Assembly (NCBI GenBank): GCA_000711775.1
Contig: ARYC01017733.1
Span: 1-64,000, forward strand
DNA: 64,000 nt
Reading direction: 5' to 3'
Origin: Oxytricha trifallax
Lineage: Eukaryota; Ciliophora; Spirotrichea; Sporadotrichida; Oxytrichidae
Below the pieces are notes generated by a model, which had not been told where the DNA came from, did no database searches, and saw nothing but the letters and a program-made list of their open reading frames with translations. Positions 10,233-25,066 of the stretch are shown piece by piece. Both the position numbers and the translations under genes were made by a program. How positions within the stretch are numbered: the stretch's first letter is position 1; every line of letters begins with the position of its first letter.

Positions 10233-13200
10233 ATGCAAAATCAGATCAAATCCTCTTTGGAATAGTAAACTTTAAAGACTATCTGCATTAAGTTTGTACT
10301 ACTAATGCTATAGTTGATGTTAACATAATCAGCAAATACTTTACAATGTGCTAATCCTACTGGTGATTAATATATTAAATTTCCTTCACTTTTGGGATAA
10401 AATTTTCATTTTTAATTAGTAAATGCCTGATACAGAACATAACTATGCTAAATATTGACAAAAATACCCCAATTAAGTTTATAAATGAGACTCAATCAAT
10501 CAGAATAGAAAATAGTCACTTAAATTGCCAGAGTAATCCATCCAAACAATAAGACGACAAGCCTTATAAGACGTGTCAGTTCATTCTCAAATCTAATATG
10601 CAAATATAAGTTTATCATGACAATAAAGTTTATTTGTTTAATTATAGAGATAGTGAATTCTAACATAAGATTCTCAAATATAGAGATTTACTCAGATACT
10701 CTTATTTCAATTGATGAACAATCCACTATTGATAATATTATTAAATTACACTAACAAAAGAACCTTAAATATGCCTCAATGTTGATAAACTTCATTCAAA
10801 GTTAATTAAATTGATGTAAGTGGAAATGGATATGTTTATAGCTATGGAAATTACAAAAGCCTGCCAACTCAAGGGGCTAGCTATGCAGCTCAAGGAGGTT
10901 ACTGTGACAATGGACCTGGGTAGATAAATACTTATGGAACGTACTTCATGGCTTACAACGATTCTAATCAAACTGTACAATATGGTAGTGGTGGGGGAAG
11001 TATCACTTGTTTTTATTTGTTTGTTTTTGACACTTATTAAATACTAAATAGCATCTAATCTCAAGGAGGAGGCAGAATAGTCTTAAAAGGAGACTCAATA
11101 GTTATAACAGGAAATGTCTTCGCTACTGGATACCCTAATGTTGATGATGCAAGTCAAACTAAAAGCATCAGTAATAATCCTTCATTTATTCATAATATTT
11201 TAAAGATGGGGGGTCTGGTGGTTATATATACTTAGAGTACACAGGAGGCTTTAAAAAAATAAAATACAAATATTTGGGGTTTTGGGTTGAGTTATTTTCC
11301 AGAAATAGTATATATATATACTCAAAGGGGCTAGTTTCCTGCCACGAAAAAGAATAATAAGTAATTTAATTAAAAATTAATTTAAAATCATTGTTAGTGA
11401 TGTCATTTTTTGGTTAAAATTATCAATATGTTATAATGAAAATATTTGCATTACCTCTTTAAAACTTTCGGGGGGGTATTATTCTCTTTCAAGTAATTTT
11501 TTTATATAATTCAATGAATTTGTTATAAATTATAAATAAAATTTATTTTAAATTTAATAATTAAATAAATAGGAATCTAATAAAAATAGTTATTTTTAAA
11601 ATAAATCTAAATGAATTTAAAAAGGAAAAAATAATATTAAAGATGCAAATATTTAAAATTTTATCAGACATAGCCTAATATATCTTAAATCACATGTAAG
11701 TCAAGTCATAAAAGTTGTTGCTTGTTGTTATAGAGAATAAATAACGAAAAAAAAATAATTAAAAAATATACTTCCAGGAAACTTATCTAAATTTTTTTAA
11801 CATAAGACTGAGCAGGAAACTTTTCCCCCAATCTTTTTATTTAGTATTATGTCTTAGTTGCAAATATTCAAAAATTATAATTAAACCTGTAAAATTAATT
11901 GATAAAGAAATGTAAGCAAGGGATACTCTCTTTTTTTATTAATATAATACTATATTAATTATCATAAGAAATATATATTTAAATTTTTGAGACCAGGAAA
12001 TCTCAGAAGGGTGCAGAAAACTTTCTTAAAATATTTTTTATAATAAGGCAATGATACTATGTTGAACTAATCAGCAAAGCTCACTATTAATCAGCTGAAT
12101 GCTAATGGTGGCAAACCACAAGGAGATAGCGGAAAAGGAGGCTCAGGAGGCAGAGTAGTCTTTGATATCTACCCTCCTGAAGTATTGGATCCTTTCTAAT
12201 AAATAATTGTATATGGAGGTACCACTCAGAAAACTCTTTGTAAGTTTCATTCAAAAATTAAAATAAACTATTAGAGAATTTCTGTCCATTTGGAGGAGTG
12301 GGCACTATCTATAGTGTCAGAGAAAATAAGTTAGTCATTAATGGTGGAATAAACCAACCTATTTAAGCAAAAACTGTTGTTGATAATACAGACTACTAGC
12401 TTGCATCATTTAGAATGCTAGTAATTTTAAAATGACTTTGTAAACTAAATCTTTATAGAATGAGTTGCATGTATTTAACTATGCCTATGTCACTTTTCCA
12501 GTTTATAATGACTTTTACAAGACTAATTTGATGAAACATAATATTTCTAATGTATATTTGGAATCAAATTCTATCTTGGAAGTACCCTAAGCCGATTAGA
12601 AGCTATCCCCGAATTATGATTTTCATCTAGAATGTTAGGTAAGCATTTTGCTATTATGTTAATTTGTCAATTAGAACTTCACACTGAGTCAAGCATCTAT
12701 GTTTAAAAATGCATATGCTTTAAACACCACTATAAAATCACAGTTAGTTTACGTTGATCCTAAGAGTATCATGCAAATCTAAAACGCTCTCAAAATTAAA
12801 TCATCAAATTTTACTCTTCAAGGTCTTGTACAAATGAAAGACATAACTGAGCTCTCTAGAGTTATGGTTCATACTACAGTCATTTTTAACGTCACTGATT
12901 AAGCTATGATCTAAAGTGATAAAGTGGTAGCATTTTCTGATGCTAATATATCCATTTCTGGTTAAATATAGAGAGTTTAAGAGTATTAAACATGCTCAAA
13001 TGATAGTGATGAAGTGTTTAGTTTTATTTAAGATAGAACTTAGATGCCATTAACAAAAGACTAGCTCTTAAGTAATTTCTAAAGTTAATTCGGATTGCCA
13101 GCAACAAATACTAAGACCAAACCAAAACGCTATAGGATAAAGCAAACTTCTGATCCAATTATAACCCTTGACTACTTGCTCACCTAGCTTTTATCAAACT

Positions 13201-16200
13201 TCACAATGACTTTTATGGCGTTAGATTAATTAGACATAAATCCGTAGTCTACTATATTTGGAAATAGAATAGCACTTTATGCAAATAACCTAAACATATT
13301 AGGAACATTAAATGCTACTGGCCTAGGTTGTTCTGCAGGAGATGGCTTTGGTGGGGGCTTGCCATCTAATGATAACTGTACGGCATCAGGTGGAGCACAT
13401 GGAGGCATTCCAGGTTATCCAATTAATTGGTCCAATAGAGACAAGCCTACTCCTCCAGACGATAATGTATACAGTCTCTATGGATAAGACAACAACGATC
13501 CCTTCAATGATTAATTCTGTCAAGATCCCTTGTCATCATAGGATTTCATAAATAAATCTTAGCCTAATGGAAAATATGATGAGCCCTATGTTTTAGAAGG
13601 CTCAGGAGGTGGAATGTTTAAAAAGGTTAAAAAAGGAAGCCAGGGTGGAGGACTTATATGGGTATAAGCTAATAATTCGAAAATTGATGGAAGACTTTTA
13701 GCTAATGGAAATAATGCCATTAATCCGTATGCAGGAGGAGGTTCTGGAGGATCAATTTACATTGCTTAAAATTATCTTAAGGGCACTGGAAGGCTTGAAT
13801 CAAATGGGGGAAATGGATTAAATGGAGGTGGTGGAGGCTCAGGAGGTAGAATAAAAATCTTTCACTTCAGTTGGTTTGATTACACCAAATACCCAGCAAT
13901 TACAGATGGATCAGACATTAAGGTAAGGCTTCATGCTGGAACTGGGTAGTATGATGCAAATCTTGCATAAAACGGTACTTAATGGAGCACTTCATGTGCC
14001 CCTGGATATCATGGAGTCTTTTGTAAGCCATGCGATTCTGGCACTTATAAAACTGAAATGTCTAATGTTGACTGCTTACCATGCTAAAATATGCCACCAG
14101 AAGCAAAGGATAATGCCAAATACACCTAATAAGGTTGGCCAAATCCTCTTTGTCCCTATTAATGTGATCCAACTCTGACAGAGTATGAAAATAATCCTAA
14201 ATGTCTTCATAACTTTGATCTGTTTTTGTAAAATATGGGAGGTCTCCAGATATTTATCATTATCATAATAGCAACTATCTTTGGAATAGGTGCCGTTATT
14301 TATTTCCTTCAATTTAACTAGAGTTTCAAAGTAGAAGGAGGCGACTAATTATCAAGAATGAAGAGGTAAATTCCTTAAATTTTAATTTACTTTTAAGAAC
14401 CTTAGAAGAGTTAGATTTTCAGGATAGAGATCTTCACTAACATATTTGTAGAATGTACATGGTAGGTTGTAACAGCAGTTCTCAACCATGGGAAATGCCT
14501 CTGCTTCCTCCAGTTGAATTAACTCATAGAATAATTATGGACAAGTATGAAACCTTTGTGAATGTAAGAAATTTAAAGATTTTGTTAATCTTTTAGAAAA
14601 TAAACTAATCAGACAGGTTTTCAAAACTGGAGATATTCCTGTACTATCTCTCAGCCATAGTTTACCCACCTTTAAATCCATATATCCTAAAAAGGTAAAG
14701 AAGAAAGCATTACACCAGTTTTAAAAAAGCATTTATAAATGAAGCAGATAACTTAGATTTCTGGAATAATCTGGACGACAGGCTGAACATTGAATTAAGA
14801 TTCACGTCATCAGATGATTATACCATGGCATATATTGATTTCATTGATGTTAAGAAGAGCAAGGAGCAGTATGAAGGGCCATTAATTCCAATGACTTATT
14901 TACTCTCAGGAGAGGGCTCATTTAGTAGTCCATTTATGATTCACGCCTAGGATCCCTTAGTCAAATCTGTTAGCTATTTCACAAATGACCCTAAAGTAAT
15001 ATTAGATAAATTTACTATAATACAATGTAGATATGGGAGATGTTTATATCGAACCTTAACAGCAAGCTTTTAACTGTTTAAACAGCATGCTTTTCATTTT
15101 TGTTAAGGTGGTAACTACTATCAGTTATCAAGTATATCAATAATCATAGCAAAAATTTGTTTGAGTATTATGGTATTAAAGTTAACTTGTGGCTTCTTGA
15201 AGTAATTCAATTTTGACTCATTAACATATTTTAGATAAAAACTGTGGAGAACTCGAAGAGCATACTTGATAAGATAGATCAAGATGAAGAGTACTATTGC
15301 TAAAATGTATAAAGTTTTGAAATAAAATTTGTAAATATATATATATATATATAAATCAACTAATTCCAGTATAATTTTACTAACTTAACTATTTTAATTA
15401 AATTTAATATATATTTTTTAATTAAATTTCCTTAATTTAATTGTATTTAAGCCATATATTCTAACACATGAACAAGTTTACAAAAAGTCTGGATTATTCA
15501 ATAATTTGATCGATTACTGGAGATACGATTCATTTTTTAACACAAAAAAGATTTTTAAACTGGCCCTTGTTGTTCAAAGATGCAATAGTAGAGAAAGCTA
15601 TCAAATGAGTTAAAGGTATGAATAATTTATTTACTAATTTTTCAAACTTATCATAAAATAGTCGCTCAAAAGAGATTCACATGAGCATAGACAATCAGAC
15701 TTCAGGAAAGAAAAGACAAAGAAAACGAAGTGCTTTATTAACCGATAATGGAGGTTCTGCAAAAAATACCCCTGATGTAACTCCTAAAGGATAGCAAAGA
15801 AGATTTGTTGGAGATAAAGGAGATCCAGGAAAATTCATTAAATTGCTCACATCCAGTATTAGAGAAGTGCATGTGTAAGTGAAATATTTCATTTTACTAT
15901 AAACTTATTCCAGTGATCCTTCAAGAGTGAAAAAAATGAAAAACTTTAAGAGGAACTTTAGTTTTGTCATGAAAACTATATTACTTTTCCCAATCGCATT
16001 TATCAAATCCATTACATTGAGGCACTCTAATGTTTTTAAAGTCATTATGATCTCAGTTATTATGTACATTCTGTTCGTTGTACTTGATATAGTAAGATAA
16101 ATGACATTTTATACATTCTTTAGATTATGACTGCTCAAATATTTGTGGTTGTGTTCATACCTTCTGCTGGAAAAACTATTGAATGGGATGCTTGGCCTTT

Positions 16201-16659
16201 CTTACTTTTTTATCCCTTTGCAATATTTATTTCTCCGATACTTGGCTTACTTTCTGTAAGTGAAACATTTCTAATTTAATTTTTATAGTTTATGCTTTGC
16301 AAGCCATTCTTCTACAGAGCTGTTGCTTATATGAACTCGCTTTGTTTATTTACAAATATGATGATTTATTTGATTCTTGAACTTGTTGAATCTTAGAAGA
16401 GCGTTCTATATTACCTAAGTCTTTATGGAATATTGCTTTTGATAAAATTAGTTCTTGGCTAGCTATTGTCACTGCAAATAGCATACTTTAGAAATCCTAA
16501 ATTCCATGTTTATCAGGTAATTAAAAGAAGCTAAGTTTTTATTTGTTATTATAGGCAAGGCTAAATGAGGATATGAAGGTAAATCAGCGAAATATGGATG
16601 ATGATGTATAGCTTCATTTGTAGGAAGCAACTTTGATATCACATGAATCTACAATTTGA
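10233..16659 (+). CDS. Large glycine-rich multi-pass membrane protein (family shared with plants)
   Basis: About 1,630 residues in roughly 18 exons; introns are 32-121 bp, e.g. 12240-12274, 12421-12458, 12639-12674, 14366-14397, 15331-15451, 16517-16554. Order: a hydrophobic signal/anchor near residues 20-35, a long extracellular part with repeated GSGG blocks (GGSGGYIYL, GGSGGRVVF, GGGSGGSIYI, GGGGSGGRIKI) probably forming beta-helix turns, a Cys-rich segment (CAPGYHGVFCKPC), a first membrane span near 14230-14310, then a conserved cytoplasmic domain and about five more spans (15960-16500). The cytoplasmic part (QPWEMPLLPP, MAYIDF, GEGSFSSPF, YYGIKVNLWLLE) matches in order what I recall of Arabidopsis glycine-rich membrane proteins such as At5g47020/At4g32920. 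Function is unknown; a surface or adhesion role is inference. An insertion of about 800 bp (11246-12045) splits it. Confidence 0.75.
11246..12045. mobile_element. ~800 bp insertion inside the glycine-rich gene, AGGC direct repeats
   Basis: Coding sense stops after YLEYTGG and resumes at NDTMLNQS. AGGC occurs at 11246-11249 and again at 12046-12049, exactly 800 bp apart. Removing one copy plus the interior restores the reading frame, which needs a deletion of 2 mod 3. The interior is AT-rich and non-coding, holds the dispersed CAGGAAACTT/GTTTCCTG motif (near 11330, 11774, 11811, 11993) and a GGGGTTTTGGG tract at 11276. It could be an internal eliminated sequence, a transposon remnant, or a long intron (a GT-AG pair about 740 bp apart also exists). 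Confidence 0.5.
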
Positions 16660-16754
16660 ATAATCTAATTTCTTATAAAGTCCATTTTGATTTATTGAGT
16701 ATATATGAGCAAAGTTGAGAGTAAGATTATATTTATTATCAGTTTATATTCAAT

Positions 16755-17772
16755 ATGGTAAAAAAGGTAAAGAACCAACCCAAGGAAGAAAAGCCCCAAA
16801 ACAAGTCAGATCTAAAGGAGCAAGAGGAAGTTAAAGAGATAACTGAAGCTCAAGCACCATAAGACCCAGAAGAATCATTGACAGTATAGGAGAAGAAGGC
16901 AAATGCAAAGAAACTCTTAAAGGCAATAAAAAAGACTGATGCTAAAATTAAGAGCTCCATCGACAAGAAGCAAGTCATTAAGGCTATTGAAGCACTCCAA
17001 TCATATCAAAAGGGATAAAAGTCACAGAATATTACTAAGAAACTTTTAGAGGATGAGGATAGCTTTGTGCAAGTCAACTTCACTCTTACTCAAGTAATCT
17101 TAAACATAAATTCTTTGTTTCAATTGAAAATTTATCTTAAATTTACCAGTCAAGCCTACTCCAAGACCTTAACAGATAAACATTCCTCACCCCTTTAACT
17201 CAAAAGAAAACAATACCAGAGTATGTTTGTTTGTGAAAGATCCAGCAAGAGAAATTAAAAACCAATTAGCAGAGCTTAAAATTCCATGCATTGCAAAGGT
17301 GATTGGCTACGATAAGCTAAAGAAGAATTATAGACAATTCAAGGAAAAGAGAAAGCTTCTTCAAGAGTATGATCAATTTTTGGCAGATATTAGAGTATAC
17401 AAGATGCTTCCAGAGCGCTTGGGAAGAGAATTCTACGATAAAAAGAAATACCCTTGCCCCATTAAGATTCACGGACATGCTGAACCAAAGGAATTACAAA
17501 AGACATTAAATAAGGCAGCTCAAGCTACATATTTCATTCAAGGAAATGGGCCAAACTACTCAGTTAAAATTGGAAGAACTTCTCAAGACTCTAAGAACCT
17601 CGCAGATAATTTTGAAGCAGCTTTAAGTCATGCTATTGCTTATGTAACTTATCACGAAGATATTAAATTCTCCAAGATATCATCAGTCTCTATTAAAGTT
17701 GGAGAGTCACCAGAGCTCCCCGTTTTCAATCAACTAACTTAAACAGAAGTCTTGGCATTCTTAAATCAATGA
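16755..17772 (+). CDS. Ribosomal L1-domain protein, RSL1D1/Cic1/UTP30-like
   Basis: 318 residues, two exons (16755-17093, 17155-17772) with a 61 bp GT-AG intron. The first ~85 residues are Lys/Glu/Gln-rich and charged, as in nucleolar proteins. Then follows an L1 domain: INIPHPF, VCLFVKDPAREIKNQL, IPCIAKVIGYDKLKKNY, LLQEYDQFLADIRVYKMLPERLG, the family's sequence of strand, helix and the 'adid R' linker. The C-terminal half contains ATYFIQGNGPNYSVKIGRTS and the closing SIKVGES strand. Relatives bind pre-rRNA in the nucleolus during ribosome assembly. Codon use is well ordered and the gene looks intact. Of the possible acceptors, the one before 17155 keeps the phase correct. Confidence 0.85.
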
Positions 17773-18007
17773 GAAAATTGTTAGGCAAAATAAGTTATTT
17801 ATTATTTACAGAGGAGAATCTCTAACTAAAAGGAATTTCAAATCACTTATAAATGCATGCATGAGTTAGTTAGTATATATTCTCCTCATAATTAAAATTA
17901 ATTAAACTAATAATTTTGATTCGTTCCTTATGTTTACAAACTAACTAAATTCATATGATCTTTCTATTCAATCGCATCTTTTATCGCATCTTAAGACAAA
18001 TCTTCAA
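17773..18007. other. Short convergent intergenic region
   Basis: Lies between the stop of the L1-domain gene (+) and the stop of the next gene (-). AT-rich; nothing recognised. Confidence 0.3.
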
Positions 18008-19558
18008 TCACCCCTTTAATTTACAAATTATAATATACAAATATGGCTTACTTTAATCGAAATTGGTGAGGAGCTAAACGAAATTTAGATATATGCTGAG
18101 TTCATTTTTATTCAAGTTATATCTAGCAACTCTTGATTGAGTCTCCCTATTTTCGAGAGTTAATGGTTTCAAAATTAATTTCTTACCTTAAGTTATTGGT
18201 GCTACGTTTAGGACTTCTCAGTCGATCTTAAGCTATAACTCTTCGACTTTATTGAGGCAATGTGTTATCAATTGCATAAGGCAGGCCTACACTCTACTTA
18301 TTTGGATTGCTACCAACTGGGACAAAATTTCTCAACTTTTTAGTTAAAGATTTTTTTTACTCTAAAACCATACTAGCTTATACTGAGTTTGATTGTAGTT
18401 AAGAATTTGACGGATTCTATTGGAAAAATGTGTTGTTCTTTACTACTTAGTTTAAGCCTGCATGATTAATCATGAAAAATTATTAGATGTTAATCATTAA
18501 CGAATCTTCTGAATAAATAATATTTAAATATAGGAATTAATCATTGTTGGAGAGTTCTGTTGATGGTAATCAGCTCCAGACATATTTAAGCGATTAGAGC
18601 TAATTTATCCTAGTCCATTGAAATTTAAACCTGTGCTTGTCCCCATCAATAAACTTCCATGTCTTATTGTTTGCCTTTAATCCCTTGGGTACAAAAATTC
18701 ATAATACTTTATACATTTATTTGAAAATTTATGGGTAGTTTTAAGTGTCGATCATGTAATTTGTACTTTAACTAGACGAATTCATATTTTTCAAATTTGA
18801 CTTTGTCTTATACCGAATGTCCTGCGATCTAATTGTTGACTGTGGCCTAGCCTTGACTATTTGAAAATACTTAGTTAGATAATGACTGTTAAGAATGGAA
18901 GTAATTTGATAAAGATAATTGTAAACACTATTTCCTTCTTATATTAGAAAATTTATAAATTTATATTGTATGGACAACTTACTGGATCTTCCAAGCTTGA
19001 TCTATTAGAGTTGAGGTGGAATGGCAGTAGATTGAGTCTGATTAAGTAAATCCTGAGTTGAGGTTGCAATGATTTAGTCGAAGGAGGCTTTCTTATGTGG
19101 TCCAACTCCATTCATTTAATTGTTACTATTGTTCATGTATTTGTCAATGTAGCTCGTCTGTGGCTTATTATTTCTGTGATGATTTTAAGTGCTAATATTG
19201 TTATTCCCGCGCATGTAGTTATAGCTCTCATTGCCAAATTCATCTGTGTAATCGCCAGTATTACCACTGAAAAGATTCATATTCTTATTGTGCGAGCTAC
19301 TACCCATATTATGAGGTGTAGTTAAAGTATCTTCTTAGTTTAGATACTAGTGGTCCATGATTTACTGTATTGGCTCGAAATTCTCATCTTCAATCTCGAA
19401 ATTGCTCTCATTTAATTCCTCTTTATACATTAATATCACTCTGTCTCCACTAAAATATAGAAAAAGGTAAGCATTTAGAATAATTAGGTTTACAAAATAT
19501 ATTTTTACCCTTGTGGAGAACTATATATATATTGTTCATTTTCACTGTTCATTATCAT
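18008..19558 (-). CDS. Hypothetical Asn/Gln/Ser-rich protein
   Basis: 432 residues in seven exons. Exon 1 (19558-19509) codes MIMNSENEQYIYSSPQG; the introns are 59, 45, 33, 31, 44 and 40 bp GT-AG units. With these removed the length is an exact multiple of three and ends at TGA 18008-18010. The N-terminal half is Asn/Ser/Gln-rich, with TWKFIDGDKH in the middle and a basic, Ser/Arg-rich C-terminal part (RSPKRSTNN). No domain is recognised. A perfect 9 bp direct repeat (ATTAATCAT at 18465 and 18536) brackets 71 bp whose removal would also restore the frame, but a normal 44 bp intron does the same job and is preferred. Confidence 0.6.
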
Positions 19559-21207
19559 ATTTATTTAATTTTAATTAATATATTTCATTTTTTTATTTAG
19601 AATAAGCGTTAGTCAAAATAATTCAATAATTATTAGGATAAAGCTAATAAGAATTAGGCTTAAAAATTACTAACAAATTTAATTTTAATTTTGATTTTGT
19701 TCAAAGATTAACCTCTCTATTTTCATTTGCAAAATAGTTCATTGAAGACAGTTAATAAAAACACTTAATTATATAGTGAAAAGAGATAAGAATCGAAATT
19801 GGATAATTAAATTGTAAAAATTGATAAAATTCTAGTATATATATGTTAAAGAAAATCATAACGAATTATTAACTATATCGTCGTCATTAAAATGATTGTT
19901 ACCGTATATTATTAAATTTGATATAAGAATTTTGACATAAAGGAATAGAGAGAAATATCTTAAAACATAATATGTCAAAATTTCTAAAATAAAAAAATTT
20001 AGTATAAAATTTATAAAAATATATGATTTTGATTTTGAAGGTTATTTTTGAAGCATTCAAGATATAATATTTGCAACAAATTTTTTTAATTATATAGTTC
20101 TTTTGAAATTCACAAACAAAACAACAAAATAATAATTTAGAATTTTAAAATGTAAAATCTAAATACTTATAATTCCCTTTAAAACTAATCGCATACACGC
20201 AAGCATTTAAAACACATAAAATTTCATTAATTTAGTTGAAACTTTGAGAAAATAATTAAGTTTATTAAAATATAGATATTAGTATTACGAAATGTTAATA
20301 AATTTTTTTATTCAAAAGAATATAAATAATAGAGTAGTATGTATAATCACAGCAAGGTCTAAACCTATATCTATAACCAACTTTCCTTGCTTCCCTATTT
20401 TATCCATTTTTTGTATAAAACCTTAATGTTTTCTAAGATTCTATGTTTTGCGGCTGGAAATTACATAAGTTAAGTACTATTTTGGAAAAATATTGAATAA
20501 GAAAGCAGTTATAGGAGATAGAGTTTAAACCTCACACTTTTGTATGAAAATTTGAATAAAACTTTGACTTTTCTTCATAAACACTATCAAACTCTTGATT
20601 CTCGTATACTATTGCGATAATATGTAAATATCTACCATGCCCAAGCAAATATCTGTGTGATTTTTAAAAGTAGATTCTTTTTATTAATTAAATTGAATTT
20701 TCTGAGTAGATTCCTTAACTTATACTTCAATTTTTTATGTATTAAAAATTATAAAAATAGGATAAAGTTTATTGTCTAAGCTTTACGTTTCAAAGGAAGG
20801 ATATTGCTTAGTCGCTTAGTAGATCAGTTTATAATCATGTGCAATTGTATACTAGAAAAATTAGTATAGTAGTTTATTTTTGAAACGTCAAAAGTTTCAC
20901 ATATTTATTATGTATATACTGAGACTAGATGAAAACTTAGTTAGATTGTTATTAAATGCTGCTCATTGCTTTCATTCCTCATCTCTTTATTATGACTTGT
21001 ATTATTAATTCATATGTTAGAAAAGTAATTTTTATTTAGTAATTAAAAAACTTTTAGAAAGAATTTTCGCTTTTTATTTCAAAAATATTTAAGCATAAAT
21101 TTCCAAAATTATCCAGATTTTTTAATTTAAATAAAATGTTAATTCATTAGACTTAACATTAATCACTACATGGAGTTGTAAGATCAACATTAATGCGATA
21201 TACGACT
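19559..21207. other. AT-rich intergenic stretch
   Basis: About 1.6 kb of very AT-rich DNA with no supported coding frame, RNA or repeat. It lies upstream of the minus-strand gene at 18008-19558 and downstream of the small minus-strand gene at 21208-21639, so it should hold the promoter of the first and the 3' region of the second. Confidence 0.4.
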
Positions 21208-21639
21208 TCAGAATATGTATGTGTAAGCAGACATAGCAACCATGGCCCCCGTCAGTGTAGTGACCACATTTTAGAATATTTAGTTCTCTGCAGCTGCTGC
21301 ACTCTCATTGAGCTTCTTGGACACCTCCCCCTTTAGATATAAAATTGCATCAGATGTTAGGGAAGAAGCTGTGTCCTGTATTCTATCTAGGGGACTAGAC
21401 TTGATTACCTAATCTATCCCATTTTCAACGTCGTTAAAGAACAAGTTAAGCAAGTTGTAGGTCGTGTTCACAACTGACTCACGCTCTCTGTGGTAGATGT
21501 CTTAAATCATGGTAATGTTGAAGGAGTTGCTCTACTCTGACTTGATCAGTTAGGCGCAGAAGCATATTAGCATCAAAGCTATTATAAAACAAATACAATC
21601 TTAATAATAATGACAAATATATTTAATAATAGATTTCAT
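21208..21639 (-). CDS. Small membrane-anchored/secreted protein, paralog 1
   Basis: 143 residues in a single exon ending at TGA 21208-21210. A hydrophobic N-terminus (CICFIIALMLICFCA) looks like a signal peptide or anchor. The C-terminus is also hydrophobic (LTGAMVAMSAYTYIF). The middle is helical, with YHRERESVVN, NDVENGIDQVI and ASSLTSDAILYLK. The same blocks occur in the neighbouring gene at 22619-23158 (YDREAHKLMDF, EFENGLDKVL, ASDATRMLK, SGALVVMSAYSYVF), so the two arose by tandem duplication. Coding DNA here is clearly richer in G+C than the flanks. The family is not recognised. Two hydrophobic ends with a helical middle would suit a small secretory or vesicle protein, which is inference. 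Confidence 0.7.
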
Positions 21640-22618
21640 TTGTAATTTCTTACAATAGTAGAGAACAGTGTTTTATAAGTTTTGTCATTAATCACTAGTA
21701 TTTTTTATTTTAATTTATCACATAGAGTTCAAATTAAGCTTATACTGTATCTAAAGCTTTATAGAAAGAATGAGTATAGTGAATGGAATAATTTTTTCAA
21801 AATTAAAATTTACAATAAATATATTTATCATAAACCTTAGTTAGAGAGACTTTCTAGGTTTTATTATCGAAGTAAATTTGATTCTTATTTTTTGTCAATT
21901 TTATTTTTGAGCATCTTTCATTTTCATAATAACATTCAAACTTAAGGGTAAAATTATTCTAATAAATATAATGATTACTTTCTTATTATATTCAAATCAT
22001 TATTGCTAAATTATGATTGATTTGTATTACTTATTTATAATAGTTTATAATGCGTTAAAATTATTATATGATAAAAAATTATTCAAGTTATCTAATTTAA
22101 ATAGAAATGAAAACTGTAATGATTCACCATTTGAATTATAAATGCGGTTTTAACATCATTGAAATTACATTTATAAAATAATTCTTATAGATTTAATTTC
22201 GAAATTTTAAAGAGATTAATCTAAATTTCTTAGCAAATATCATAGAGTTTGCTGCTAACTCAGATTAATAGTATTAATTAATTACTATGTTTATTGAGAT
22301 TAATATTAAATTGCTAATAATTTTCTAATTTCTTAATAATGTTGGGTTTACTATATAGTGAGGTCTATAATATAGGTAATCGGGAGAGATTAGGAAATTA
22401 CAAATCACCGATTTTAACTTGGATTTATTAAGGTACATTTGTAAACTAAAATATTGTGCATTTATATACAAACTTTTTAAACTCATGTAAATTACATTTG
22501 ATTATAACTCATAATATAATTATCATAAATGTATTAATGAATTAAATTCAGGGTTTGAATTATAATTAACGCGGAGGGTGAATCTCTTTCAAGACTTATG
22601 ACGCGATCACTAAATTTT

Positions 22619-23158
22619 TCAGAAAACGTAGCTGTAAGCTGACATGACCACCAATGCGCCGCTTGCCCACTTGAGAACATGCTGCAGGGCAGATGGTACG
22701 TGCACATTAGCAGCTTCTGAGATGTGCTCCTTCACTGAACTCTTGAGCATGCGGGTTGCATCGCTTGCAATTTAAGAAATTTCTTTGTTCATTGGAGCAT
22801 TGTGAAGTACCTTATCCAAGCCGTTTTCAAATTCCTAGAAGAATGTTCATTAATAAAATAAGATTTAGGATTTTTTTTATTTTCAGCTATTTTTTACAAG
22901 ACATCACGGAAATAAAGATAGATCATTAAAATAATTAAATAACCACTAAAATTAATGATAATAATTTTTTACATTAAAGATTGAAAGGAATTGATCGGCG
23001 AAATCCATGAGTTTGTGAGCCTCTCTGTCGTAGATTTGCTTGACGTTGATCTTTGCGAGCTCAAGGTGCATGTTTGATTGAACTACGCCAACGCTGCCCA
23101 TGCAGACAAGTGCCAAGATGAATGTTAGCTTAAGAATGCTTTGATTTTTCAATGCCAT
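22619..23158 (-). CDS. Small membrane-anchored/secreted protein, paralog 2
   Basis: 133 residues in two exons (23158-22973 and 22834-22619) with a 138 bp GT-AG intron. A typical signal peptide starts the protein (LKLTFILALVCMGSVGVVQS), followed by an acidic/basic helical region and a hydrophobic C-terminus ending YSYVF at TGA 22619-22621. It aligns by eye along its length with the gene at 21208-21639, but that gene lacks an intron at the matching place (FN|EFENGLDKV here, FFNDVENGID there). Upstream, CGGGAAAGATTAGGAAAT-like copies occur at 23252 and 23280; another lies at 22381 between the two paralogs and could be a shared control element. Function unknown. Confidence 0.75.
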
Positions 23159-23247
23159 TTTTAGTAGTTTGCTCTGGTGAGATTAGAAATTGTATTTTAA
23201 TTTATTTATTATTTATATCTACTAATCTACTCTATTTAAATGCCAAC

Positions 23248-25066
<1,819 letters not shown>

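Noticed and set aside
10412..10453. TAAAT direct repeat 29 bp apart in the glycine-rich gene, taken first as an eliminated sequence
   Set aside because: A normal 59 bp GT-AG intron (10419-10477) restores the same frame. The same is true of the AAGTTTAT and AATTGATG repeats at 10609-10816, which ordinary 40 bp introns explain.
14076..14312. Minus-strand 78-codon ORF
   Set aside because: Antisense to the Cys-rich and first membrane-span exon of the glycine-rich gene.
18465..18544. 9 bp ATTAATCAT pointer-like repeats with 71 bp spacing
   Set aside because: A 44 bp GT-AG intron with a TGCAG acceptor gives the correct frame, and the repeat is part of a simple AT palindrome.
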